Source: Bacteroidota bacterium (GTDB lineage: Bacteria; Bacteroidota; Bacteroidia; Chitinophagales; Chitinophagaceae). Taken from it: a stretch of 64,000 nt of DNA. A program made the position numbers and the translations under genes. Shown here piece after piece: positions 17,276 through 26,064 of the stretch (position 1 is its first letter; each line of letters begins with the position of its first letter). The notes beneath the pieces are model-generated. The model saw only the letters and a list, made by a program, of their open reading frames with translations, did not search any database and was not told where the DNA came from. Location of the stretch: positions 35,430-99,429 of the forward strand of contig JAUZNZ010000018.1 in the NCBI GenBank assembly GCA_030706735.1, in the 5' to 3' direction.

Positions 17276-17873
17276 ACAACTATGGCGGACCATCGAAGTC
17301 CGGCCCGCTCCGTCGGAAGAACGGGAGCGGATCAACGCCTTGCTGGGCAGGAGATCCGGAAGCCTGGTGACCAGGATGAGAAGGAACCTGCTGGGCGAGC
17401 TCATCCTCGTGATCAGCACCTATGTGCCGGCGATCCTGTACTATGTTTTCGCATTTGGCGGCCGGCTGGCGGAGATCGCCTGGCCCTTGTCGCTGCTGCT
17501 GATCCTGTTCGCCGGCTATTATTACCGGAAGGACAGACTGCTGCGGGGCATGTCCTGCCCGGGCTGCCGGATGAGGGCGAACCTGGAAAGACAGATCGGG
17601 AGCCTGCAGAAATATGTCCGGTTCTATACCGTGATGGGTACGATCATGGTGCCCGTCATGGCCGTTTTTTCGCTGTGTCTCATTTATTATCACGCTCCGC
17701 TCGCTCCGGGATGGAAGACCCTGGGAGCATGGGCCATCGTGCTTGCCCTCCTTACGGCCGGAAGCTATTATTTGAATACCCGGCATGTGCGGAAGGCCTA
17801 CGGCCGGCATATCCGGAAAATGGAAGAGTTGCTGCGGGAGATGGACGACGTCGGCGAAGGCAGAATCTCTTAA
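17256..17873 (+). CDS. Four-helix membrane protein, probable sigma-factor partner
   Basis: A 205-residue protein overlapping the ECF sigma gene by 20 bases, with a Shine-Dalgarno GAGGAGG before its ATG. A soluble N-terminus (MELEELKQLWRTIEVRP, about 45 residues) precedes two membrane helices (about 48-90), a cytoplasmic loop with a Cys pair MSCPGCRMRA, two more helices (about 123-173) and a charged C-terminal helix. It has no FecR domain and no zinc-binding HxxxCxxC anti-sigma motif. Translational coupling suggests it controls the sigma factor; that role is inferred. It is not a family I can name. Confidence 0.75.
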   Translation: MELEELKQLWRTIEVRPAPSEERERINALLGRRSGSLVTRMRRNLLGELILVISTYVPAILYYVFAFGGRLAEIAWPLSLLLILFAGYYYRKDRLLRGMSCPGCRMRANLERQIGSLQKYVRFYTVMGTIMVPVMAVFSLCLIYYHAPLAPGWKTLGAWAIVLALLTAGSYYLNTRHVRKAYGRHIRKMEELLREMDDVGEGRIS

Positions 17874-17899
17874 ATGCCGTAAATTATCGCCAAAAAGCC

Positions 17900-18349
17900 A
17901 TGCGCAGACCTACCTTTCTCTCCAGCTTACTGACCTTTGTTCTTTGCATTCCGGTTCTCTCCGTTGCAGCGCAATCCGCTGAATCAAGGGACGAGGCGGC
18001 CATCCGGCAGGAGATGGCGGACCAGGCGGCGGCCTGGAACCGGGGCAGCCTCGATGAGGTTATGAAAACCTATTGGAACAGCGATTCCCTGATGTTCATC
18101 GGCCAATCCGGGATCACCTATGGATATGGGCCTACGCTTGCCCATTACAAGGCCACGTACAGCGATGCAGACAAAATGGGGAAACTCTTCTTTTCGCTGC
18201 TGGAGGTAAAGAGACTATCCGGCACCCATTACTTCGTGGTCGGGAAATGGCTTTTGAAGAGGAAGGCAGGAGATATTGCCGGCATCTTCAGCCTGCTATT
18301 CCGGAAGATCGGCGGAAAATGGCTGATCGTGGCGGACCACACGAGTTGA
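17900..18349 (+). CDS. Exported SnoaL/DUF4440-like (NTF2 fold) protein
   Basis: A 149-residue protein with a signal peptide (LLTFVLCIPVLSVAAQSAE) and an NTF2-like domain (about 30-149): AIRQEMADQAAAWNRGSLDEVMKTYWNSDSLMFIG, GYGPTLAHYKATYSDADKMG and KIGGKWLIVADHTS. The last is the C-terminal strand typical of DUF4440 proteins. Binding or enzymatic role unknown. It starts 26 bases after the membrane gene and may be the last gene of the sigma-factor operon. Confidence 0.82.
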   Translation: MRRPTFLSSLLTFVLCIPVLSVAAQSAESRDEAAIRQEMADQAAAWNRGSLDEVMKTYWNSDSLMFIGQSGITYGYGPTLAHYKATYSDADKMGKLFFSLLEVKRLSGTHYFVVGKWLLKRKAGDIAGIFSLLFRKIGGKWLIVADHTS

Positions 18350-18378
18350 AGGGCCGGGCTTTCCCACGCGCGGCGGGA

Positions 18379-19170
18379 TCACTGCATTTGGGCGTCCTGG
18401 CCGATCAGCATGTGGCGGAAGGCGGTGGAATCGCCATTGAAGACGTCGAAATCGACGTGGGTATCGATGCCATTGACCCTTCCCGCCTCGCTATGTTGCC
18501 AGAAGGTCCAGTCGCGGTAGATCTGCGGTCTTTCTTTTTGCAGGTAATGCGCCACCCAGAGCGGATAACTGTCGAACTCATCCCTCAGGAACTGCTTGTA
18601 GAAATCCACGTTGGTATAGATGATCGGAAGCGTGTGATAGTATTCCTGCACCGTCTGCAGCCATTCCTTTGCCCGTTGGCGCATCAGGTAGCCGGGAACG
18701 CCGTAGGTTTGTTCGATATCCAGTACAGGCGGCAGGTCCCCCGGGAGCAGCTCGACCGAATGGATAAAATTTTCGGCCTGGGCCTTTCCGCTCCTGGTCG
18801 CCAGGAAATAATGATAGGCTCCCCTGGGCAGTCCTGCCGCTTTGATCTTTTTCCAGTTGCGGCGGAAATAGCTGTCCTCGTCTTCCAGACCTTCGGTGGC
18901 CTTGATGAAGGCAAACCCGATCTGCACCTTTTCCACCTTCATGTCCCTGACCGACTCCCAGTCGATAATATCCTGGTACCTGGAGACGTCGATCCCGTGT
19001 ATGGCGTAGTTCACGGGAATTTCCGTGCCGAATTGCTGATAACGAATGAAATGCGCCCTTCGCTCCATCCACCATTCCGTGCCCCAGAGAGCGAGCATGA
19101 TCACTACGGCGCCGCCCAGAGAGAATATGACGATCTTCCAGCCTGATTTTTTTCTTTTCTTATTTGCCAT
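18379..19170 (-). CDS. GH25-family lysozyme, membrane anchored
   Basis: A 263-residue glycoside hydrolase family 25 muramidase. A lysine-rich cytoplasmic tip (MANKKRKKSGWK) and one membrane helix (IVIFSLGGAVVIMLALWG) anchor it. The catalytic barrel follows: HGIDVSRYQDIIDW, AFIKATEGLEDEDSYF, GAYHYFLATRSGKAQAENF, PPVLDIEQTYG (the Asp-x-Glu acid pair), PIIYTNVDFYKQF and WTFWQHSEAGRVNGIDTHVD. It cleaves the beta-1,4 bond of peptidoglycan glycan strands; this anchored form probably serves wall remodelling. The start at 19170 is preferred over 19200 because the Lys-rich tip then precedes the anchor directly. Confidence 0.93.
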   Translation of the reverse strand: MANKKRKKSGWKIVIFSLGGAVVIMLALWGTEWWMERRAHFIRYQQFGTEIPVNYAIHGIDVSRYQDIIDWESVRDMKVEKVQIGFAFIKATEGLEDEDSYFRRNWKKIKAAGLPRGAYHYFLATRSGKAQAENFIHSVELLPGDLPPVLDIEQTYGVPGYLMRQRAKEWLQTVQEYYHTLPIIYTNVDFYKQFLRDEFDSYPLWVAHYLQKERPQIYRDWTFWQHSEAGRVNGIDTHVDFDVFNGDSTAFRHMLIGQDAQMQ

Positions 19171-19235
19171 ATCGAGGGACAGCCCGGCAGCCCGCTGCAA
19201 ATATATACTTGATAAAGGTTAATTTCGTGCCTGCG

Positions 19236-20267
19236 ATGCCCGAGTTTTCCTGGAACGATACGATCAACCTCTTATCCAAGCTGACGATGCGGCGCTTGTG
19301 GAATGGCGGCAAAGTATTGGGCAGCTATTACCTGAGCAAGTGGACCAAGCGGGCCGTGCAGTGGGGATATCCGGTCTCGATCTCGTTTGAACCGACGACC
19401 TCATGCAACCTCCGTTGCCCGGAATGCCCGAGCGGGCTGAGATCCTTCACCCGACCCACGGGCATGCTTGAAAAGGATCTCTTCCGGGATACGATCGACC
19501 AACTATCCAGGGAACTGCTGTACCTGATCTTTTATTTCCAGGGAGAGCCGTACCTGAACCCGAAATTCCTGGACATGGTCTCTTATGCCTCATCCAAGGG
19601 CCTCTATACCGCGACGTCCACCAATGCGCATTATCTGAACGATCAAAACGCGAAGCGTACGGTAGAAAGCGGCCTCGACCGGCTCATCATCTCCATTGAC
19701 GGAACGACCCAGGAAGTGTATGAGCAATACCGGGTGGGGGGCCGCCTGGAAAAGGTGCTGGAGGGAGCCCGCCATATCGTCAAGTGGAAGAAGGAGCTGA
19801 AGAGTAAAACTCCCTTCGTCTTCTTTCAGTTCCTTGTGGTCAGGCCCAATGAACATCAGTTGGAGGAGGTACGCCGGCTGGCCGCGGAAGTGGGGGTGGA
19901 CCAGGTACGTTTCAAGACGGCGCAGGTTTATGATTATCAACAGGACCCGAATGGTCTGATCCCCCGCAATGAAAAATATAGCCGGTACACGAAGTCCCCG
20001 GATGGCGGCCATACCCTTAACAACAAGCTCGATAATCATTGCTGGCGGCTCTGGCATGCTACGGTGATCACCTGGGATGGACTGGTGGTACCCTGTTGTT
20101 TCGATAAGGACGCGCAGCACCGGCTGGGCGACCTGAAAGGCCAGCCCTTCAAGGAGATCTGGCACAATCAGCAATATGTTAATTTTCGGCGGCAGATCTT
20201 ACAGAGCCGTAAGAATATCGATATTTGCGCGAATTGCAGCGAAGGAACAAAAGTATGGGGGGATTGA
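19236..20267 (+). CDS. Radical SAM/SPASM-domain enzyme
   Basis: A 343-residue radical S-adenosylmethionine enzyme. The 4Fe-4S/SAM motif is SCNLRCPECPSG (CxxxCxxC, about residues 60-67); the SAM-binding barrel follows with FQGEPYLNPKF, ISIDGTTQEVYEQYR and a C-terminal SPASM cluster region (VPCCFDKDAQHRLGDLKG ... IDICANCSEG). Enzymes of this type modify peptides, proteins or small molecules, but no precursor peptide is visible beside it, so the substrate is unknown. The start at 19236 is favoured over 19164 because the extension is not conserved-looking. The stop codon overlaps the next start as TGATG. Confidence 0.9.
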   Translation: MPEFSWNDTINLLSKLTMRRLWNGGKVLGSYYLSKWTKRAVQWGYPVSISFEPTTSCNLRCPECPSGLRSFTRPTGMLEKDLFRDTIDQLSRELLYLIFYFQGEPYLNPKFLDMVSYASSKGLYTATSTNAHYLNDQNAKRTVESGLDRLIISIDGTTQEVYEQYRVGGRLEKVLEGARHIVKWKKELKSKTPFVFFQFLVVRPNEHQLEEVRRLAAEVGVDQVRFKTAQVYDYQQDPNGLIPRNEKYSRYTKSPDGGHTLNNKLDNHCWRLWHATVITWDGLVVPCCFDKDAQHRLGDLKGQPFKEIWHNQQYVNFRRQILQSRKNIDICANCSEGTKVWGD

Positions 20268-20746
20268 TGCCGTTACCGCAAAGCATACTGACGAGACTGC
20301 AATATCAGCATGAGACCGTGGAAATCCTGATCGACGGGATGAGCGAGGAGCTTTTGAAGAAAAAGGTACATCCCGGTAAGTGGAGCCCCTTTGAAAATAT
20401 TGCCCATTTAGCTGCCTACCAACCTGTATTCGCAAACCGGATCGACCGGATCGGCGCGGAAACGGACCCTGATTTTGAACGTTATATTGCCGAAAGGGAT
20501 CCGTTATTTCCTGCCTATCTCGGGCAGTCGCTGGCCAGGCTGACCGCCACGATCAAGGCGGATCGTGCGTCCATTATCGTGAAAATAAAGGGATTGCAAG
20601 ACGATGACCTGCAACGGGCCGGCCTTCATCCCCGGTATGGCCGAATGACCCTGGCCCAATGGACGGAATTCTTCCTGTTGCATGAAGCGCATCACCTTTT
20701 TACCCTGTTCATGCTGGTTCGGGACCCGCAATTCCTGCCCCGGTAA
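20267..20746 (+). CDS. DinB/YfiT-superfamily protein
   Basis: A 159-residue four-helix-bundle protein of the DinB superfamily, whose members include thiol S-transferases (bacillithiol, mycothiol) and metal-dependent hydrolases. The metal-binding histidines are in YQHETVEIL, ENIAHLAAYQ and LLHEAHHLFTL, and the typical HPGKWSPFENIAHL block is present. The ATG at 20267 shares bases with the radical SAM stop (TGATG), suggesting translational coupling; an alternative ATG at 20255 is in frame. Substrate unknown. Confidence 0.85.
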   Translation: MPLPQSILTRLQYQHETVEILIDGMSEELLKKKVHPGKWSPFENIAHLAAYQPVFANRIDRIGAETDPDFERYIAERDPLFPAYLGQSLARLTATIKADRASIIVKIKGLQDDDLQRAGLHPRYGRMTLAQWTEFFLLHEAHHLFTLFMLVRDPQFLPR

Positions 20747-20822
20747 GTCAGGAAAGGACCAAAAAAGACGGGACGATTTATTTATGTACTTTTATAGATA
20801 TTAATATTACTACGACTTGTCA

Positions 20823-21281
20823 ATGACACTTGAAAAAGATATTAACCAGACGAAGTTCCGAAATGAACATCAGAAGGCGACTGTCAATATCATTTACACC
20901 AATAACTGGATCATGGAGAGGATCTCGAAAATATTCGATGCCGCCGGGATCACTTCCCAGCAGTATAATATCCTTCGTATCCTTCGTGGGGCGGGTAAGC
21001 CCCTGTCCACTTCCCAGATCCGGCAGCGGATGTTGGACAAGATGAGTGATTCCAGCCGGATCGTAGACCGGCTGGTATTGAAAGGCATGGTGAAGAAGAA
21101 TGATTGCAAGAGCGACAAGCGCCTGGTGGATATTGTCATTACCTCCAAGGGCCTGAAGCTGCTTGAAAAGATCGACGCCTATAATGGCCGGGTCGACAGC
21201 ATCATGATGAACCTTTCGGAAACGGAGGCGAAGGCCCTGAATAAATTACTGGACAAGATACGCGACCCAGATCTGTTCTGA
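20823..21281 (+). CDS. MarR-family transcriptional regulator
   Basis: A 152-residue winged-helix regulator. Dimerisation helices flank the DNA-binding domain: GITSQQYNILRILRGAGKP, LSTSQIRQRMLDKMSDSSRIVDRLVLKGMVKK (recognition helix) and the wing KSDKRLVDIVITSKGLKLL. MarR proteins usually repress stress, efflux or aromatic-compound genes until a ligand binds. A TTG at 20817 is in frame, but ATG at 20823 is preferred. The next gene on the same strand is the GHL10 hydrolase, which may or may not be its target. Confidence 0.92.
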   Translation: MTLEKDINQTKFRNEHQKATVNIIYTNNWIMERISKIFDAAGITSQQYNILRILRGAGKPLSTSQIRQRMLDKMSDSSRIVDRLVLKGMVKKNDCKSDKRLVDIVITSKGLKLLEKIDAYNGRVDSIMMNLSETEAKALNKLLDKIRDPDLF

Positions 21282-21326
21282 CCCGGTCGGCAGATGGGTT
21301 CCCACTAAAGGATAGGAAGTAATACT

Positions 21327-22853
21327 ATGAACGTGAAGAACGGAGCGCTTGCCGCTTTTTTGACGCTGTTGGTTTGGAGCAAGGCCGATTCCCAGCCGAA
21401 ATATGAATTCAGGGCGGTATGGGTAGCTTCGGTAGAGAATATCGACTGGCCTTCCCGAAAGGGGCTGTCCGTCGACAGCCAACGGACCGAGTTCGTGAAG
21501 CTCCTCGACATGCACCGTCGCAATGGCATCAATGCGGTGGTGGTGCAGGTCCGGCCCGCGGCCGACGCGTTATATCCCTCTCCATTCGAGCCATGGAGCG
21601 AATGGCTTACCGGTCGGCAGGGGATGGCGCCCTCCCCTTACTATGATCCCCTGCAATTCATGATCGAGGAGACGCACAAGCGGGGTATGGAATTCCATGC
21701 CTGGTGCAATCCGTATCGCGCCGTTTACAGCATCGCGAAATCATCGGTTGCGCCCTCGCATATCACCAGAATGCATCCTGATTGGTTCGTCTCCTTCGGG
21801 GGAACGCTGTATTTCGATCCCGGCAACAAGGAGGTGCAGCAATATGTGGTCAGCGTGATGCGGGATATTGTGAAACGCTACCCGATAGATGGATTGCATA
21901 TGGATGATTATTTCTATCCGTATGATATCGTCGAAGGGGATCCCGCGCGTGATTTCCCGGACCGGCGGAGTTTCGAGCAATATGGGAACGGCATGACGAT
22001 CGGGGACTGGCGAAGGAGCAACGTGGATTCGGTCATACTAGCCTTGAGCAAAATGGTGAAGGAGGAGCGGCCGTCCTGCAAGTTCGGCATCAGTCCATTT
22101 GCCATCTGGCGTAACAAGAGCAAGGATCCGGACGGCAGCGATACCCGAGGCGGGCAGACGGACTTCGATAATCTGTATGCCGACGTGCTTTTATGGTTGA
22201 AGAATGGTTGGATCGATTATGTGGCTCCGCAGATCTACTTCGAGTTCAGTCATAGCCATGCTCCGTATGGCGTACTGCTGGACTGGTGGAGCACCCATTG
22301 CTATGGCAGGCAGTGTTATATCGGATTGGGCGTATACCGGGCGGGATCGAACCCTGCCTGGCGCGAACGAACTCAACTGACCAGGCAGATCCAGGCCTTG
22401 CGCAACTATGCCGACGTGCAGGGGGAAGTCTTTTTCAGCAGCAAATCATTTGAAAAGAATCCCAATGGCTGGGATGACAGCCTCCGGCTGAATTATTTCC
22501 GATATCCCGCCCTCATACCGCCGATGCCCTGGATCGATTCCACGAGGCCGCAGGAACCGGTCGCGAGGCGCGAATACAAAAAGAAGGATTCCATCCTGGT
22601 AGAATGGCTGTCTCCCGGCTCGGCCAGCGACAGCCTGAGAGGCTTTGCCATTTACCGGTCGCCGGTACCGAAGCCCGACTTCGATTCCCTGCGCGTCTTC
22701 CAGTTCATCCCGTATGACCCGGCGGCGAGTTGGGTGATGCGATCGGCGACGGGCCGTCCGGAGAAGGGCGTCTATTATTTTGTCACGGCGGTGAGCCGGA
22801 CCAATATGGAAAGTCTGCCGGTGTCTCTCTTCGGCGCAGATGCGTCGCCTTGA
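21327..22853 (+). CDS. GHL10/DigH-type glycosyl hydrolase, exported
   Basis: A 508-residue exported protein (signal through WSKADSQ) of the glycosyl hydrolase-like 10 family (former DUF187), related to E. coli DigH, which cleaves denuded peptidoglycan glycans at division sites. Motifs: EFRAVWVASVENIDWPS, GINAVVVQVRPAADALY, MEFHAWCNPYRA, YFDPGNKEVQQYVV, YPIDGLHMDDYFYPY (catalytic Asp pair), KFGISPFAIWRNKS and DYVAPQIYFEF. A C-terminal beta-rich domain (about 395-505) resembles a fibronectin-like module. Length fits the family. A cell-wall role is inferred from the family. Confidence 0.9.
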   Translation: MNVKNGALAAFLTLLVWSKADSQPKYEFRAVWVASVENIDWPSRKGLSVDSQRTEFVKLLDMHRRNGINAVVVQVRPAADALYPSPFEPWSEWLTGRQGMAPSPYYDPLQFMIEETHKRGMEFHAWCNPYRAVYSIAKSSVAPSHITRMHPDWFVSFGGTLYFDPGNKEVQQYVVSVMRDIVKRYPIDGLHMDDYFYPYDIVEGDPARDFPDRRSFEQYGNGMTIGDWRRSNVDSVILALSKMVKEERPSCKFGISPFAIWRNKSKDPDGSDTRGGQTDFDNLYADVLLWLKNGWIDYVAPQIYFEFSHSHAPYGVLLDWWSTHCYGRQCYIGLGVYRAGSNPAWRERTQLTRQIQALRNYADVQGEVFFSSKSFEKNPNGWDDSLRLNYFRYPALIPPMPWIDSTRPQEPVARREYKKKDSILVEWLSPGSASDSLRGFAIYRSPVPKPDFDSLRVFQFIPYDPAASWVMRSATGRPEKGVYYFVTAVSRTNMESLPVSLFGADASP

Positions 22854-22862
22854 TCTTTTTTC

Positions 22863-22870
22863 TAACTTTG
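22863..22870 (+). promoter_or_regulatory. Candidate -7 box before the DegT-family gene
   Basis: TAACTTTG fits TAnnTTTG and lies 17 bases before the chosen ATG at 22888, after the GHL10 stop at 22853. It supports the shorter start and independent expression of the aminotransferase. No clean -33 element at the usual distance. Confidence 0.4.
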
Positions 22871-22887
22871 AGGTAAATCAAACGGTC

Positions 22888-24102
22888 ATGCCTGGATTTG
22901 AATTATTCGGCGCGCAGGAGCGCAAGGAGGTCAATGAGGTCCTTGGAACGGGGATCCTGATGCGATATGGATTCGAAGGCGCCCGGAAGGGGATCTGGAA
23001 ATCCAGGGAACTGGAGGCGGAACTTTGCCGGCAGCTGGGCTGCAAATATGCTCAGCTGGTGTCCAGTGGTACCACCGCGCTGACGACAGCCCTCGCCGTA
23101 CTGGGTATCGGCGCCGGGGACGAAGTGATCATGCCGGTATTTACGTTTGTCGCCAGTTTCGAAGCGGTGCTCAGCGTGGGGGCAATTCCTGTCCTTGCCG
23201 ATGTAGATGAGTCGCTGACCTTGTCGCCCGAGGCGGTCCGTCAGGCGCTCACGCCGCGCACGAAATGCGTCATGCCGGTGCATATGTGCGGCAGCATGGC
23301 CGACCTCGACCCGTTGATGGAGATCTGCCGGGAACATGGGCTGATCCTGCTGGAAGACGCCTGCCAAAGCATTGGCGCGAGCTATAAGGGGCGGGCGCTG
23401 GGCACGATCGGCGATGCGGGCACGCTCTCATTCGACTTCGTAAAAACCATCACCTGCGCCGAAGGCGGCGCCGTGCTGACCAATGATCCCACGCTCTTCG
23501 AGAAGGCCGATGGGTATTCGGATCATGGCCATGATCATAAGGGCGTGGACCGCGGCGCGGACCTGCATCCCTTCCTCGGCACTAATTTCCGGATCTCCGA
23601 GTTGCATGCCGCCGTCGGCTTGGCGCAGATCCGCCGGCTGAATGAATTTCTGGGCATCCAGAGAAAGAATTTTGCGTTGGTGAAGGAGGCCCTTTCAGGC
23701 GTGCCGGAGATTAGCGTCCGTGCGATACCCGACCCGGCCGGAGACAGTTGCACCTTCCTGAGCTGGTTCCTGCCTTCGGAAGAATTGATGAGGGCCGCGG
23801 TGGCCGAGCTGAAGGAACAGGGCATTGCCGGCGGCAACATGTACTGGTACGAGCACAACTGGCATTATATCCGCAAATGGGATCATTTGCGCGGATCGTC
23901 CACGCTGAATACGTTGAATGAAGGGCAGCAACTGGGACTTCGCGACCTGGCCGATACGAGTTATCCGCTGAGCGATGCCATCATGGGCAGGTGTCTGTCG
24001 ACGCAGATCAGTCTCCTTTGGACGGAGGCACAGGCCAGGGAGAAAGGCGAGAAGATCGCCGCGGCGGTGAAAAAAGTGCTGAGCCGGTCGTTGGTGAAAT
24101 AA
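22888..24102 (+). CDS. DegT/DnrJ/EryC1/StrS-family PLP aminotransferase
   Basis: A 404-residue pyridoxal-phosphate enzyme of the sugar aminotransferase family. Substrate-loop SSGTTALTTALAVLGIGAGDEV, the strand PVFTFVASFEAVLSVGAIPVLADVD, EDACQSIGASYKGRALGTIGDAG, and the catalytic segment LSFDFVKTITCAEGGAVLTND, where the Lys in FVKT forms the PLP Schiff base. These enzymes aminate keto-sugars for surface glycans or act in C7N and related pathways. Some Bacteroidota members sit outside sugar loci, as here, so the substrate is open. The frame extends to 22840 into the upstream gene; ATG 22888 is preferred. Confidence 0.9.
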   Translation: MPGFELFGAQERKEVNEVLGTGILMRYGFEGARKGIWKSRELEAELCRQLGCKYAQLVSSGTTALTTALAVLGIGAGDEVIMPVFTFVASFEAVLSVGAIPVLADVDESLTLSPEAVRQALTPRTKCVMPVHMCGSMADLDPLMEICREHGLILLEDACQSIGASYKGRALGTIGDAGTLSFDFVKTITCAEGGAVLTNDPTLFEKADGYSDHGHDHKGVDRGADLHPFLGTNFRISELHAAVGLAQIRRLNEFLGIQRKNFALVKEALSGVPEISVRAIPDPAGDSCTFLSWFLPSEELMRAAVAELKEQGIAGGNMYWYEHNWHYIRKWDHLRGSSTLNTLNEGQQLGLRDLADTSYPLSDAIMGRCLSTQISLLWTEAQAREKGEKIAAAVKKVLSRSLVK

Positions 24103-24124
24103 GCCGGGCAACGCGCGGCAGAGG

Positions 24125-24472
24125 TCAATCTTTCCCTTCGAGGCGGTTGCATTGCTCCAGCGAACCCAGGCGGATACGCAGGGGGATGCCCGTCGCTTTT
24201 TCGAATTTCCACTCTTTTTGGCAGAAGAACCCAAGGTGGCTGGCGTAATGGTCGGCGGCCAGGGATAGCGCGCGGGATCCCCTCAAGAGGCCGGACCCCT
24301 CCGCGGGCCTGCCCAACGGAGGCAGAAGCTTACCCATTGCCGGCCATGCCGGGGATGCGACCGGAAGCAGGACCAGGTGGTCCGGTAATCGAGGCCGACC
24401 GCTCTGGGCCTTGACGCTCACGGCAAAAACGAGAGCGAGAAGAACAACAACAAAACTTTTTTTTCGTTGCAA
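24125..24472 (-). CDS. Small exported protein of unknown function
   Basis: A 115-residue exported protein. The signal peptide is [23 protein letters not shown]; the C-terminal part ([39 protein letters not shown]) resembles a short motif I have seen in many small Chitinophagaceae proteins of unknown role (recollection, not a search). It starts with TTG, preceded at nine bases by a strong Shine-Dalgarno AAGGAGGT, unusual for this genome. Two Cys lie in the C-terminal motif. No function is proposed. Confidence 0.75.
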   Translation of the reverse strand: MQRKKSFVVVLLALVFAVSVKAQSGRPRLPDHLVLLPVASPAWPAMGKLLPPLGRPAEGSGLLRGSRALSLAADHYASHLGFFCQKEWKFEKATGIPLRIRLGSLEQCNRLEGKD

Positions 24473-24480
24473 CCGCGATA

Positions 24481-24488
24481 ACCTCCTT
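24481..24488 (-). promoter_or_regulatory. Strong ribosome binding site fixing a TTG start
   Basis: The minus strand reads AAGGAGGT eight bases before the TTG at 24472. It decides the start of the small exported protein, since no ATG is available before the signal peptide. Confidence 0.7.
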
Positions 24489-24576
24489 TTTATGTAATTT
24501 ACGGCCTGATTTTTGTGGCAACCGCGACCCTTTCCTTAAAACAGGAAAAAGCGGTTCTAAACCCCTGAAAAAATTC

Positions 24577-26064
24577 ATGTCGTTAAGCCAGTCATTACAG
24601 CAAAAGTTACTACAAAAACTGTCGCCGCAGCAAATTCAGCTGATGAAATTGTTGCAGGTGCCTACAGCCAACCTGGAGGAAAGGATCAAGGAAGAGCTGG
24701 AGGAGAACCCCGCGCTGGAAGTAACGGAAGAGGATCACGAAGACGGCCTGACAGACGACAGCAAAGATGAGTTCGAGTCCACGGAGGAGCGTGAGGAGAA
24801 GGATGGGAGCGAAGAGGAATACGAGAACATCGACATCAGCGAGTACGTCAATGAGTATGACGACGACGTGGCGGACTATAAGCTGCGCGACGATAACTAC
24901 CCGGACTCCGATGAGGAGCGGGTCATGCCCTATCGCGTGGAGACCTCGTTTCATGAACTGCTCCTGGACCAATTGGGGATGCTGGTGATGGACGAGCGCA
25001 CCCGCAAGATTGCCGAGCAGGTCATCGGAAGTATCGACGATGACGGGTATCTGCGCCGTGAGACGGCTTCCATTGCGGATGACCTGGCTTTCCGCCAGAA
25101 TATCGAGACGACGGAACAGGAGATCAACGACCTGATCAAGAAGATACAGCAGTTCGATCCACCGGGCGTGGCCTCGAGGAACCTGCAGGAATGCCTGCTC
25201 AACCAGCTGAACCGCAAGAAGGGCGATGGGAAGAGCGTGGAACTGGCCATCGACGTACTGAGCTATTATTTCGACGAATTTACCAAGAAGCATTACGACA
25301 AGATCCAGCGGGGCCTGAACATCACCGACGAGCAGCTCAAGGACGTCATCAACCAGATCGTGAAGCTGAACCCGAAGCCGGGGGGCGATATCAGCGAAGT
25401 GAACAAGGCGGAATCCTATGTGATCCCCGATTTTTTCATCAGCAATAGCGGCGGCAAGCTGGAACTGTCCCTGAACTCCAAGAATGCCCCGGACCTGCGC
25501 ATCAGCGAAGGGTATAAGGAAATGCTGAAGGAATACGACCGGGGCAGCAAGAAGGACAAGCGGCAGAAGGAAGCCGTACTGTTCATCAAGCAAAAGATCG
25601 ACGCCGCCAAATGGTTCATCGATGCCATCAAGCAACGGCAGCAGACCCTGTACAATACGATGCATACCATCATGGACTACCAGCATGAGTTCTTCCTCAC
25701 GGGGGACGAGACGACCCTGCGACCCATGATCCTGAAAGATATCGCCGAGCGGACCAACCTCGACATATCGACGGTAAGCCGTGTCGCCAACAGTAAATTC
25801 GTGCAGACCGAATTCGGGACCTACCGGCTGAAATTCTTCTTCAGCGAATCGCTGAGTACGGACAGCGGCGAAGAGGTGTCCACGAGGGAGGTCAAGAAGA
25901 TCCTGAGCGATATGATCGAAGGAGAGAGCAAGAAGAAGCCGCTCAGCGATGAGAAATTGACCGAGCTCTTGCAGGAGAAAGGGTATAATATTGCGAGACG
26001 GACGGTGGCCAAATACCGCGAACAATTGAACATCCCCGTAGCCCGACTGAGAAAGGAATTATGA
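24577..26064 (+). CDS. rpoN: RNA polymerase sigma-54 factor
   Basis: A 495-residue sigma-54. The activator-interacting region I is MSLSQSLQQKLLQKLSPQQI through EELEENPALE; a very acidic region II linker follows (about 50-120, rich in Asp and Glu); the core-binding domain includes VIGSIDDDGYLRR and FDPPGVASRNLQECLL; the DNA-binding part contains ERTNLDISTVSRVANSKFVQT and ends with the RpoN box ARRTVAKYREQLNIP, which reads the -24 promoter element. It needs bEBP ATPase activators, none of which are in this window. Its stop overlaps the next start as ATGA. Confidence 0.97.
   Translation: MSLSQSLQQKLLQKLSPQQIQLMKLLQVPTANLEERIKEELEENPALEVTEEDHEDGLTDDSKDEFESTEEREEKDGSEEEYENIDISEYVNEYDDDVADYKLRDDNYPDSDEERVMPYRVETSFHELLLDQLGMLVMDERTRKIAEQVIGSIDDDGYLRRETASIADDLAFRQNIETTEQEINDLIKKIQQFDPPGVASRNLQECLLNQLNRKKGDGKSVELAIDVLSYYFDEFTKKHYDKIQRGLNITDEQLKDVINQIVKLNPKPGGDISEVNKAESYVIPDFFISNSGGKLELSLNSKNAPDLRISEGYKEMLKEYDRGSKKDKRQKEAVLFIKQKIDAAKWFIDAIKQRQQTLYNTMHTIMDYQHEFFLTGDETTLRPMILKDIAERTNLDISTVSRVANSKFVQTEFGTYRLKFFFSESLSTDSGEEVSTREVKKILSDMIEGESKKKPLSDEKLTELLQEKGYNIARRTVAKYREQLNIPVARLRKEL

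Noticed and set aside
18073..19146. Plus-strand frame through the NTF2-like and GH25 genes
   Set aside because: Crosses two convincing genes out of frame; no start or domain support.
24330..24578. Minus-strand frame overlapping the small exported protein
   Set aside because: Out of frame with the signal peptide and its strong ribosome site; Cys/Arg-rich composition looks random.
24610..26025. 471-codon antisense frame opposite rpoN
   Set aside because: Long only because GC-rich sequence has few stops; it reads through the well-matched rpoN frame and shows no recognisable domain.
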